Below are positions 1 through 7,423 of a DNA stretch of 64,000 nucleotides, in pieces (the first letter of the stretch is position 1; the number at the start of each line of letters is the position of its first letter). The stretch covers positions 1 through 64,000 of the forward strand of contig JAUQWW010000046.1 in the NCBI GenBank assembly GCA_030834965.1, given 5' to 3'. The notes beneath the pieces are model-generated. The model searched no databases, had not been told where the DNA came from, and saw only the letters and a program-made list of their open reading frames with translations. Source of the stretch: Gallionellaceae bacterium (GTDB lineage Bacteria; Pseudomonadota; Gammaproteobacteria; Burkholderiales; Gallionellaceae). The position numbers and the translations under genes are program-made.

Positions 1-983
1 AGCAACTGCCATGCGAGGTCGCGCTGCTTGCACAGCCGCCCGGTTGGCGCGACCAGGTCGTTGATGCTCTGATAGCCGCCCAATGCAGTCTGGATGGCAA
101 ACTGTCCCGGCACGTTGGAACACAGGCGCATCGAGGCAAGGATATTGAGGCCGTCGATGTAATCCTGCGCATGCTTTTTCTCGCCCGACACCATCATCCA
201 TCCAGCTCGATAACCGCACGCGCGGTAGTTCTTGGACAGGCCGTTGAAGGTGACGAACAGCACATCGTCCGCCAGCGAAGCAATCGAAGTATGCGTTTCA
301 CCGTCGTACAACACCTTGTCGTAAATCTCGTCGGCGAACACGATGAGCTGGTTCTGGCGCGCGATTTCGATGATCTCCTGCAACAATGGAACCGGATACA
401 GTGCGCCGGTGGGGTTGTTCGGATTGATCAGCACGATGGCGCGGGTATTTCTCGTGATCTTGCTGCGGATGTCGGCCAGATCAGGCAGCCAGCCGGACTG
501 TTCGTCGCACAGATAATGGCGCGGTGCGCCGCCTGCGAGAGTGACGGCCGCCGTCCACAACGGATAGTCCGGCGCCGGCACCAGCACCTCATCACCGGTA
601 TTGAGCAGCCCCTGCATCGACATCACGATCAGTTCGGAGGCGCCATTGCCGATAAAAATATCCTCCAGGCCGACCCCGGCAATGTTCTTTTGCTGCGCGT
701 AGTGCATGATCGCCTTGCGCGCGGCGAACAGGCCTTTCGAATCGGAATAGCCGGAGGCATCGGCCAGGTTGTGTATGACATCCTGCTGGATTTCTTCCGG
801 CACCTCAAAGCCGAACGGCGCAAGATTGCCGATGTTCAGCTTGATGATGCGGTGTCCGTCCTCTTCCATCTGCTTGGCGCGCGCCATCACCGGGCCGCGA
901 ATGTCATAGCACACATTGGCGAGCTTGGTGGATTTCAGCACGGGGCGCACGGCGGCCATTTCGGTTGCGTCAGGTCGTTTCAA
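1..983 (-). CDS. alaA: alanine/aspartate-type aminotransferase AlaA (3' end outside window)
   Basis: Pyridoxal-phosphate aminotransferase, most like AlaA, which makes alanine from pyruvate and glutamate. My reading of the minus strand gives KLANVCYDIRGPVMARAKQ near the N-terminus, then SGYSDSKGL, INPNNPTGALYPV, FADEIYDKVLYD and the PLP-lysine segment FNGLSKNYRACGYRAGW; all are hallmarks of the AlaA branch of class I/II aminotransferases. The C-terminus lies beyond the left edge. The start is uncertain: a TTG at 981-983 has GAGAGA five bases upstream, while the ATG at 957-959 gives a length closer to known AlaA proteins but lacks a ribosome site. One oddity is GNLAPFGF where relatives usually have GNPAPFGF. 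It is divergent from the gene at 1135. Confidence 0.9.
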   Translation of the reverse strand, partial: MKRPDATEMAAVRPVLKSTKLANVCYDIRGPVMARAKQMEEDGHRIIKLNIGNLAPFGFEVPEEIQQDVIHNLADASGYSDSKGLFAARKAIMHYAQQKNIAGVGLEDIFIGNGASELIVMSMQGLLNTGDEVLVPAPDYPLWTAAVTLAGGAPRHYLCDEQSGWLPDLADIRSKITRNTRAIVLINPNNPTGALYPVPLLQEIIEIARQNQLIVFADEIYDKVLYDGETHTSIASLADDVLFVTFNGLSKNYRACGYRAGWMMVSGEKKHAQDYIDGLNILASMRLCSNVPGQFAIQTALGGYQSINDLVAPTGRLCKQRDLAWQL

Positions 984-1134
984 AATGTTCTCTCAATCTG
1001 CCCTCTCAAGCGCGGGCGAATCCGGTAAAATCCTTCGCCAGCAGCCCCCTTGAAAGCACGTGCTGCAAAGGGCGCAATTCTATCCGAGCACGCCCTTTGC
1101 GGCAAATGGCCCCATCAGAAAATGGAGACTCCGC

Positions 1135-1503
1135 TTGAAACTGCATCTTTTCAGCAGCGCCAGCAAGAACATATTTACCGGCCACGGCCTGGACTATGTC
1201 TCCGTCAACAATCAGCGATTTGAGCAAGCCCTCGTGGTCACGCCGGAACAGGTATTGCTCGACTGGCCGGCGCAGCATTTCGAAACCCTTGCCGAGGGGG
1301 ATTTCAGCTATTTCCTGGCGCTCCAGCCAGATGTGTTGCTGCTCGGTACCGGCCGCCAGCATCGTTTTGCACATCCCAAGCTGTACCGTGCACTGACCGA
1401 TGCGGGCGTCGGCGTGGAGTTCATGGATACCGCCGCCGCCTGCCGCACTTACAACATCCTGGTAGCGGAGGACCGCAAGGTCGTCGCCGCAATTCTTTTG
1501 TGA
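1135..1503 (+). CDS. Mth938-like (DUF498/NDUFAF3-type) domain protein
   Basis: A 122-residue protein of the Mth938-like fold (DUF498; eukaryotic relatives include NDUFAF3). Bacterial members have no settled function. Visible family features are the opening KLHLFSSASKNIFTGHG, the central PDVLLLGTGRQHRF and the closing CRTYNILVAEDRKVVAAIL. The start is taken at TTG 1135 because GGAG lies at 1124-1127, seven bases upstream, and homologues begin at this point; an ATG-free extension to 1060 adds residues unlike the family. The moxR-like gene follows after seven bases, so the two may be cotranscribed. Confidence 0.85.
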   Translation: MKLHLFSSASKNIFTGHGLDYVSVNNQRFEQALVVTPEQVLLDWPAQHFETLAEGDFSYFLALQPDVLLLGTGRQHRFAHPKLYRALTDAGVGVEFMDTAAACRTYNILVAEDRKVVAAILL

Positions 1504-1510
1504 AGGTCTT

Positions 1511-2428
1511 ATGAATAGTCCGCTGCACAACGTCATCCGCCAGGCCGAGCAGGTCATCCTCGGCAAGCCGCACCAGATCAGGCTCGCGCTGGCCTGCCTG
1601 CTGGCGCGCGGACACCTGCTGATCGAAGACCTGCCCGGCGTGGGCAAGACTACGCTGGCGCATGTGCTGGCACGCTCGCTCGGCCTGCAGTTCCAGCGCA
1701 TCCAGTTCACCAGCGACATGCTGCCCGCCGACATCCTCGGCGTATCGGTTTACCATCGCAATAACGGCGAATTCATCTTTCATCCGGGCCCGATCTTCGC
1801 GCAGATGGTGCTGGCCGATGAAGTGAACCGCGCCATGCCCAAGACACAGAGCGCGTTGCTGGAGGCCATGGAAGAACAGCAGGCCACCGTCGAGGGCGCC
1901 ACCCGGCCGCTGCCTGCACCGTTCTTCGTCATCGCCACGCAGAACCCCGCCCATCAGATCGGCACTTTCCCGCTGCCGGAATCGCAGCTCGACCGCTTCC
2001 TGATGCGCATCCAGCTCGGCTACCCCGATGCGCAGGCAGAGCGCGGCCTGCTTGCCGGGGTGGATCGGCGCGAAATCGTGGCAGGGCTCACGCCACAGAT
2101 GGAAGCATCCGAACTGATGGCCCTGCAACAGCAGGTAAAACAAGTATTCGTCTCCCCCTCCCTGCTCGATTACGTGCAGGCCATCCTGCGCCACACACGC
2201 GAATCGGCACGCTATGTGCACGGCCTCTCCCCCCGCGCTGGGCTGTCGCTACTCGCTGCGGCGCGCGCCTGGGCGCTGCTGGACGGACGCAGCGCAGTCA
2301 TTCCGGAAGACGTACAGGCAGTACTACCGGGCGTGGCCACCCACCGCCTGCAAAGCGTGCAGGATGTGCAGATATCGGATGGCGACAAGCTGGCGCGCGA
2401 ACTGGTTGAGGCGGTAGCCATTCCCTGA
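1511..2428 (+). CDS. MoxR-family AAA+ ATPase
   Basis: AAA+ chaperone-like ATPase of the MoxR family, 305 residues. Walker A GVGKTT lies at residues 43-48 and Walker B VLADEVNRA at about 100-108, followed by sensor-1 ATQNPAHQIGTFPLPESQLDRF and the MoxR C-terminal lid segment (SPRAGLSLLAAARAWALLDGR). MoxR proteins typically act with DUF58 and transglutaminase-like partners in assembling or maturing envelope proteins or complexes; the substrate here is unknown. The DUF58 gene begins one base after the stop codon, so this is the first gene of a conserved three-gene operon. Confidence 0.95.
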   Translation: MNSPLHNVIRQAEQVILGKPHQIRLALACLLARGHLLIEDLPGVGKTTLAHVLARSLGLQFQRIQFTSDMLPADILGVSVYHRNNGEFIFHPGPIFAQMVLADEVNRAMPKTQSALLEAMEEQQATVEGATRPLPAPFFVIATQNPAHQIGTFPLPESQLDRFLMRIQLGYPDAQAERGLLAGVDRREIVAGLTPQMEASELMALQQQVKQVFVSPSLLDYVQAILRHTRESARYVHGLSPRAGLSLLAAARAWALLDGRSAVIPEDVQAVLPGVATHRLQSVQDVQISDGDKLARELVEAVAIP

Positions 2429-2429
2429 C

Positions 2430-3443
2430 GTGCTCACCGCACTCCAACAACAATTCCGCACCTGGCTGTTCCGCCCGAAGATCGAGAGCGGCACGGTCAC
2501 GCTCAGCCAGCGCCGCATCTTCATCCTGCCCACGAAGCAGGGTTGGGGTTTTGCCGGCGTGCTGCTGCTGATGCTGCTCGGCGACATTAACTACAACCTG
2601 AGCCTGGGTTATGCGCTGACCTTTCTGCTCGCCACTGCCGGCGCAATGACCATGCTGCATGCCTTCCGCAACATGGCGCAACTGGAAGTGCGCGCAGGGC
2701 GCACCGATGCGGTGTTCGCCGGGGACGACGCGCAGTTTGTGTTCCATTTCCACAACAACGGCCGGCTGCCGCGCTACCACCTCACGTTGCGGGACGGCAG
2801 CGGAAACAGCAGCACTTTCGATTTACCCCAACAGCACAGCACCGAGGTGCGGCTTGCCATTCCCGCCGTGCGGCGCGGCTGGCTGGGCACCGGGCGGCTG
2901 ACCTTGTCCACGGAATTCCCGCTCGGCTTGTTCCATGCCTGGTCATATCTGGAATTCGACACGCGCTGCCTGACCTACCCCCGGCCCGCTGCCCACGTGC
3001 CGCCGCCCGCCAGCCAGGCACAAGGCGGCACCGGCGCGCTCCATGCGGAAGGTGACGAGGATTTCGCCGGGCTGCGCAGCTACGCGGCGGGCGATTCATT
3101 CCAGCGTATCGCGTGGAAAGTGCTGGCACGGGAACAGGGCTTGCAGGTCAAACAGTTCAGCGCGCAGCAGGGGCGCGAGCTATGGCTGGACTGGAAGCTG
3201 CTCCCCGCACTGGATACCGAGCGCAAGCTGGAGATCCTGACACGCTGGGTGCTGGATGCCGATGCACAGGCCATCCATTACGGCCTGCGCCTGCCCGGCA
3301 TCGACCTGCCGCCGGAGCGTGGTGCGCAGCATCGCGCCGCATGTCTGCGCGCGCTGGCGTTGTTCGCGCTGAATGATGAGCCCCCTCTCTCCAACCTCTC
3401 TCCCATGCAGGCGAAAGGGGCTGCAAAAGCCACAAGAAAATGA
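2430..3443 (+). CDS. DUF58 domain protein
   Basis: A 337-residue DUF58 protein starting with GTG. Two hydrophobic segments at about residues 36-75 anchor it in the membrane. The DUF58 core motif is visible as FAGLRSYAAGDSFQRIAWK followed by QVKQFSAQQG. It sits between the MoxR ATPase and the transglutaminase protein, the standard arrangement for this module, and is presumed to be their membrane partner. The last residues (PPLSNLSPMQAKGAAKATRK) look unlike the family. They are encoded by a CT-rich, partly palindromic stretch at 3379-3425 resembling the dispersed repeats elsewhere in the window, so the natural C-terminus may have been extended by a repeat. Overlaps the next gene by four bases (ATGA). 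Confidence 0.92.
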   Translation: MLTALQQQFRTWLFRPKIESGTVTLSQRRIFILPTKQGWGFAGVLLLMLLGDINYNLSLGYALTFLLATAGAMTMLHAFRNMAQLEVRAGRTDAVFAGDDAQFVFHFHNNGRLPRYHLTLRDGSGNSSTFDLPQQHSTEVRLAIPAVRRGWLGTGRLTLSTEFPLGLFHAWSYLEFDTRCLTYPRPAAHVPPPASQAQGGTGALHAEGDEDFAGLRSYAAGDSFQRIAWKVLAREQGLQVKQFSAQQGRELWLDWKLLPALDTERKLEILTRWVLDADAQAIHYGLRLPGIDLPPERGAQHRAACLRALALFALNDEPPLSNLSPMQAKGAAKATRK

Positions 3444-5437
3444 AACTCTCCGCCCCCATCATCTACGGCCTGCTGCTCAGCATCCTGATGGTCAGCGCAC
3501 CGCATGCCGACCACCTGCCGCTGTGGGTCAGCGCGCTGGCCGCGATGCTGCTAGGCTGGCGCGCCTATCTGGCATACAGCGGCAACCCGCTGCCCGCACG
3601 CTGGCTGTTGATCACCCTTACGCTCGGCAGCGTGGGCGCGATCCTTGCCAGCTTCCACACGCTGTTCGGGCGCGAGGCGGGGGTCACGCTGCTGATCCTG
3701 CTTGCCACACTCAAGCTGCTGGAGCTGCGCACCGTGCGCGATGCAATGGTGCTCATCTACCTTGCTTGCTTCATCATCATCACCAATTTTTTCTACTCGC
3801 AAAGCATCCCCACGGCGCTGTTCATGCTCGCCACGCTGTTGGCCATCCTGACGGCCTGGATACGTCTGCAAACCGGTACGCTGCCATTCAAGCCTCGGCT
3901 GCGCGAAGGTAACGGCGAAGCCGTTGGTTACCTCGCGGCGTCCCCCTTGTGGGGGCTGCGCATTGCCAGCGTGCTGCTGCTGCAGGCGATCCCGCTCACG
4001 CTGATCCTGTTCGTATTGTTCCCGCGCGTGCAAGGGCCGCTGTGGGGTCTGCCGCAGGATGCCTATGCCAGCAGCGGCCTCGACGACAAGATGTCGCCCG
4101 GTTCACTGAGCAAACTTTCGCTGTCCGATGCGGTGGCGTTTCGCGTGACCTTCACCGACAAGGCGCCGCTGCGCGAACAGATGTACTGGCGCGGGCCGGT
4201 GCTGTGGGAATTCGACGGGCGCACCTGGACGCCGGGAAAAATCCTGCGTACCGCTCCACCTCGGCTGGACGGGCTCAGCAGCCCGATTGATTACACAGTC
4301 ACGCTGGAACCGCACAACAGAACATGGCTGTTCGCGCTGGAGATGCCCACGCAGATTTCGGTTCCGGCCGGTTTGACTTACGACTTTCAGGTGCATGGCA
4401 AATCAAATGTCACCGCGCGCCTGCGCTATACCGCACACTCCCAGTTGGGCTACCGCGCCAACGCAGAGGAAAATTCGCTCCAGTTGCAGCGGGCGCAGGT
4501 CATCCCGCGGCAATTCAATCCACGCGCACAACAACTCGCTACAGAGTGGCGCACTTCTCTGCAAAGTGATGAAGAAGTGATGCGCGCGGCACTCGGCTAT
4601 TTCAACCGCGAAGGTTTTCAGTACACCCTGGAGCCGCCTCTGCTCGGCATGCATACGGTGGACGATTTTCTGTTCGAAACACGCAAGGGGTTCTGTGAAC
4701 ATTATGCCTCCAGCTTCGTGTTCCTGATGCGCGCGGCAGGCATCCCGGCGCGCGTGGTGACCGGCTATCAGGGAGGCGCATACAACGGCCTCGGCAATTA
4801 CTACATCGTACGCCAGTCCGATGCCCATGCCTGGGCCGAGGTGTGGCTGCGCGGGCGCGGCTGGGTGCGTGTCGACCCGACTGCCGTCATCGCCCCGGCG
4901 CGAGTGCAGAGCGGCCTGGCCGCTTCCGTGCCTGCGAGCGACAGCGCCGCACTGCCCTTCCTGGCGCGCACTCAATCCCCGTGGTTGCTCAAGCTGCGCC
5001 TCAACCTGGATCTGCTGGCCAACCAGTGGAACCAGTGGGTGCTGGGCTATAACCCGGAACGGCAATTCGCTTTCCTCACCCGGATGGGTATGGAAGAAAT
5101 CACCTGGCAGAAAATGGCGTTCACCATGATGGGTGGCGTGGGGGTGCTGGTTGGTCTGTTCGCGCTGCTCATGCTGCGCCGTCTGCAAGCGCAGCATGCA
5201 GACAAAGTACAGACAGCCTGGCTCAGGCTCTGCAAAAAACTGGCCAAATCCGGCCTGCCGCGCGCGCCCCACGAAGGACCGGAAGACTACTCGGTGCGTG
5301 TCGCGCGTGCCCGCCCGCATCTTGCTGCGGGACTGCAGGAATTGAGCCGCCGCTACATCGCACTGCGTTATGGAAAACGACACAACGTGCAGGCGCTGCG
5401 TGAATTTGAAAGCATGGTCGGTGCATTTAAACCCTGA
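3440..5437 (+). CDS. TgpA-like membrane transglutaminase (DUF3488/transglutaminase core)
   Basis: A 665-residue inner-membrane protein with about six N-terminal transmembrane helices (DUF3488 region, residues 1-200), a periplasmic transglutaminase-like core, one more helix near residue 560 and a cytoplasmic tail (DUF4129-like). The papain-like triad is intact: Cys419 in KGFCEHYASS, His463 in DAHAWAEV and Asp479 in RVDPTA. Relatives such as Pseudomonas TgpA are essential or important for envelope integrity; whether they cross-link or cleave is unsettled. Third gene of the MoxR operon, translationally coupled to the DUF58 gene. Confidence 0.93.
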   Translation: MKLSAPIIYGLLLSILMVSAPHADHLPLWVSALAAMLLGWRAYLAYSGNPLPARWLLITLTLGSVGAILASFHTLFGREAGVTLLILLATLKLLELRTVRDAMVLIYLACFIIITNFFYSQSIPTALFMLATLLAILTAWIRLQTGTLPFKPRLREGNGEAVGYLAASPLWGLRIASVLLLQAIPLTLILFVLFPRVQGPLWGLPQDAYASSGLDDKMSPGSLSKLSLSDAVAFRVTFTDKAPLREQMYWRGPVLWEFDGRTWTPGKILRTAPPRLDGLSSPIDYTVTLEPHNRTWLFALEMPTQISVPAGLTYDFQVHGKSNVTARLRYTAHSQLGYRANAEENSLQLQRAQVIPRQFNPRAQQLATEWRTSLQSDEEVMRAALGYFNREGFQYTLEPPLLGMHTVDDFLFETRKGFCEHYASSFVFLMRAAGIPARVVTGYQGGAYNGLGNYYIVRQSDAHAWAEVWLRGRGWVRVDPTAVIAPARVQSGLAASVPASDSAALPFLARTQSPWLLKLRLNLDLLANQWNQWVLGYNPERQFAFLTRMGMEEITWQKMAFTMMGGVGVLVGLFALLMLRRLQAQHADKVQTAWLRLCKKLAKSGLPRAPHEGPEDYSVRVARARPHLAAGLQELSRRYIALRYGKRHNVQALREFESMVGAFKP

Positions 5438-5486
5438 CGCGGACCAATGATATACTCCGCGTACATATAAAACCCGCCCACACACC

Positions 5487-5933
5487 ATGCAGATCACGCG
5501 AAGACTGGAATTTGATGCCGGCCACCGCATCCCCAACCATGCCAGCCAATGCCGGCACTTGCACGGTCACCGTTACGCGATCGAGATCACCCTGTCCGGC
5601 GAGATCATCACCTCTGAGGGCATCTCCGAACAAGGCATGGTGATGGATTACTCCGAAGTAAAACGCATCGCCAAGGAAGAGCTGGTGGATGCGTGGGATC
5701 ATGCCTTTCTGGTCTACCGGAATGACCGCGAAGTGCTGGATTTTTTGAACTCACTGATGGGACACAAGACCGTGGTGCTGGACGTTCCGCCGACCGCGGA
5801 AAACCTCGCCATGCTCGCGTTCAGGCAGCTCGACAGCGCCTACCGTGACACCTACGGCAACCACCTGCGACTCGAACGCGTGCGCATTTATGAAACGCCC
5901 AACAATTGGGCAGATTGTATGGGGATGCAATAA
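5487..5933 (+). CDS. queD: 6-carboxytetrahydropterin synthase QueD
   Basis: A 148-residue member of the 6-pyruvoyl-tetrahydropterin synthase superfamily. It converts dihydroneopterin triphosphate to 6-carboxytetrahydropterin, the second step of queuosine (7-deazaguanine) synthesis. Zinc ligands His13, His26 and His28 and the catalytic Cys22 are seen in DAGHRI and CRHLHGH; the CxxxHGH spacing favours QueD over eukaryotic-type PTPS. The rest of the queuosine pathway is not in the window. The short upstream gap (5438-5486) contains TATA-rich hexamers that could be its own promoter. Confidence 0.92.
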   Translation: MQITRRLEFDAGHRIPNHASQCRHLHGHRYAIEITLSGEIITSEGISEQGMVMDYSEVKRIAKEELVDAWDHAFLVYRNDREVLDFLNSLMGHKTVVLDVPPTAENLAMLAFRQLDSAYRDTYGNHLRLERVRIYETPNNWADCMGMQ

Positions 5934-5954
5934 ACCATTAGGGAGAAGCATTAG

Positions 5955-6908
5955 ATGACCAACGCTTTCAAAATTCTTGATCTGCTGCTGGAATCGCCAT
6001 TGTTCCATGATGTGCAGCGCGACGTCCTCAGCCGCCACCTCTCCATGGTTAACTGTCGCAGCCTGAAAAAAGGCGAAATCCTGCTTACCCCAAGGCAATA
6101 TAACGACCTGATTTACGTCATTCTGTCCGGCCGGCTCAGCGTCCATAACGGCCAGCCTGACAACGAGCCCATCGCGCTATTCGGGCAGGGGGAATGCGTC
6201 GGTGAAATGTCGATGCTGGACGACGGCGAGGTTTCTGTGTACGTCGTCGCCGACACTGATTGTGATTTGCTGACCATCGACCACTTGTCGGTATGGGCCC
6301 TCATCAACGATTCACACCGGGCGGCACTCAACATGTTGAGCATTCTGACAAGGCGTACACACGTCAGTGACCAGCTGACTGTTGACAGCATGGAGCAACA
6401 ACTGGGTTATGAGAAAAGCAACCTCATCGATGACCTGACCGGCCTGTATAACCAGCACTGGGTAAACGAGGCGTTCCGCAAGCAGACACGGCGCAGCTCC
6501 ATGAACAACAAGCACTGCACACTCATTCTGCTGGATATCGATGACTTCAATCAGTTCAATGTGCAGTACGGTGATCTGGGCGGGGACCAGGCATTGCGGA
6601 CCATCGCACAGACCATGCTGGACTGCATGCGTCCGAATGACATGGCAGCGCGATACCACGCCGCAAGATTCGCAATCCTCCTCCCGAACACTCCCCTGAC
6701 GGAAGGCAGCATCGCGGCAGAACGCCTGCGGACAAATATAAGCCAGAAAAATGTCGCGGTTCCCAGCGGGGACGTACTGCCTGCTGTTACCATTTCACTT
6801 GGCTTGAGTGAAACCTGTGCGAATGACACGCTGGAACAGTTGATTGCGCGTGCGGAATCGGCATTGTTGCAGGCAAAAGCGGCCGGCGGCAATTGCGTAA
6901 AGTTCTGA
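5955..6908 (+). CDS. cyclic-nucleotide-binding domain plus degenerate GGDEF domain protein
   Basis: A 317-residue cytoplasmic protein. Residues 15-130 form a cNMP-binding (CAP effector) fold with the GECVGEMSMLDDGEVS phosphate-binding-cassette-like segment. Residues 158-317 form a GGDEF fold recognised by DDLTGLYN, ILLDIDDFNQFN and ARY followed by FAILLPN. At the active-site signature, where GGDEF or GGEEF is required, the sequence reads HAARF (residues 235-239), so diguanylate cyclase activity is very unlikely. The GGD at 209-211 belongs to the upstream GHxxGD motif and is not the catalytic loop. It may serve as a nucleotide sensor or binding protein. It lies 21 bases after queD. Confidence 0.9.
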   Translation: MTNAFKILDLLLESPLFHDVQRDVLSRHLSMVNCRSLKKGEILLTPRQYNDLIYVILSGRLSVHNGQPDNEPIALFGQGECVGEMSMLDDGEVSVYVVADTDCDLLTIDHLSVWALINDSHRAALNMLSILTRRTHVSDQLTVDSMEQQLGYEKSNLIDDLTGLYNQHWVNEAFRKQTRRSSMNNKHCTLILLDIDDFNQFNVQYGDLGGDQALRTIAQTMLDCMRPNDMAARYHAARFAILLPNTPLTEGSIAAERLRTNISQKNVAVPSGDVLPAVTISLGLSETCANDTLEQLIARAESALLQAKAAGGNCVKF

Positions 6909-6925
6909 GTAATCCCTGATCCCAC

Positions 6926-6957
6926 AAAAAAAAAGACCCTCCAGCTCGTGAAGGGTC
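6926..6957 (-). terminator. rho-independent terminator
   Basis: On the minus strand GACCCT pairs with AGGGTC (6952-6957 with 6935-6940) and is followed by nine T residues. It sits 37 bases past the stop of the small secreted protein gene at 6995-7258 and would end its transcript. Confidence 0.8.
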
Positions 6958-6994
6958 CTGATCAGCATTTCTGGCCAGACGAAATAGCGGCTGG

Positions 6995-7258
6995 TTATTC
7001 ATACCCACCGCTGCTGCTGCCGCTCTTACTTTCCGTCTTTTCCATGCTTTCCTTACTCATTTCCTGTTTGGCTGCGGACGCATCGCCTTTCATCTCACGG
7101 TGTTTCTTCATTGCCTTCTTCTTGTCATGAAGCTTTCCTTGCTTGGCACCCGACTCTTTCTTGGCCGCTTCCGTGTCAGCCCCCGGTTCTTTGTCAGCCG
7201 CGTAGGTGGATGCAGGCACGGCCATGGCCAGCAGAACGGAAAAAATAAACTTGCGCAT
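6995..7258 (-). CDS. small lysine-rich secreted protein, unknown function
   Basis: An 87-residue protein with a clear signal peptide (MRKFIFSVLLAMAVPASTYA, cleaved before ADKEP). The mature part is highly charged and low in complexity (many Lys, Glu, Ser, Ala), ends in SGSSSGGYE and has no Cys. ATG 7258 is chosen over the longer frame because GAGGAGGAAG lies just upstream and the signal peptide then starts cleanly. It forms a single-gene unit with its own terminator. I do not recognise a family; a periplasmic disordered protein is all that can be inferred. Confidence 0.75.
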   Translation of the reverse strand: MRKFIFSVLLAMAVPASTYAADKEPGADTEAAKKESGAKQGKLHDKKKAMKKHREMKGDASAAKQEMSKESMEKTESKSGSSSGGYE

Positions 7259-7423
7259 ATCTTCCTCCTCTTTCAATGAATTGATGAACAACCAATTCGA
7301 GGCCGACTTCAAACACAGACCCGGCCCCTGTTGCGGCGTTAAAGTCTATGCCTGTTCGAAAAAAAGTAAACCCGGCAAATTGCCTAATTTTTACAGTTGA
7401 GTGTGCATCATAAAGTGCAGTCT

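Noticed and set aside
171-1028. Long plus-strand open frame of 285 codons at the left edge
   Set aside because: It is antisense to the AlaA reading frame, whose motifs are unmistakable; the frame has no ribosome site or family features.
6581-6589. GGD triplet in the cNMP-GGDEF protein read as the catalytic GGDEF loop
   Set aside because: It aligns with the GHxxGDxxL element; the true signature position 24 residues later is HAARF.
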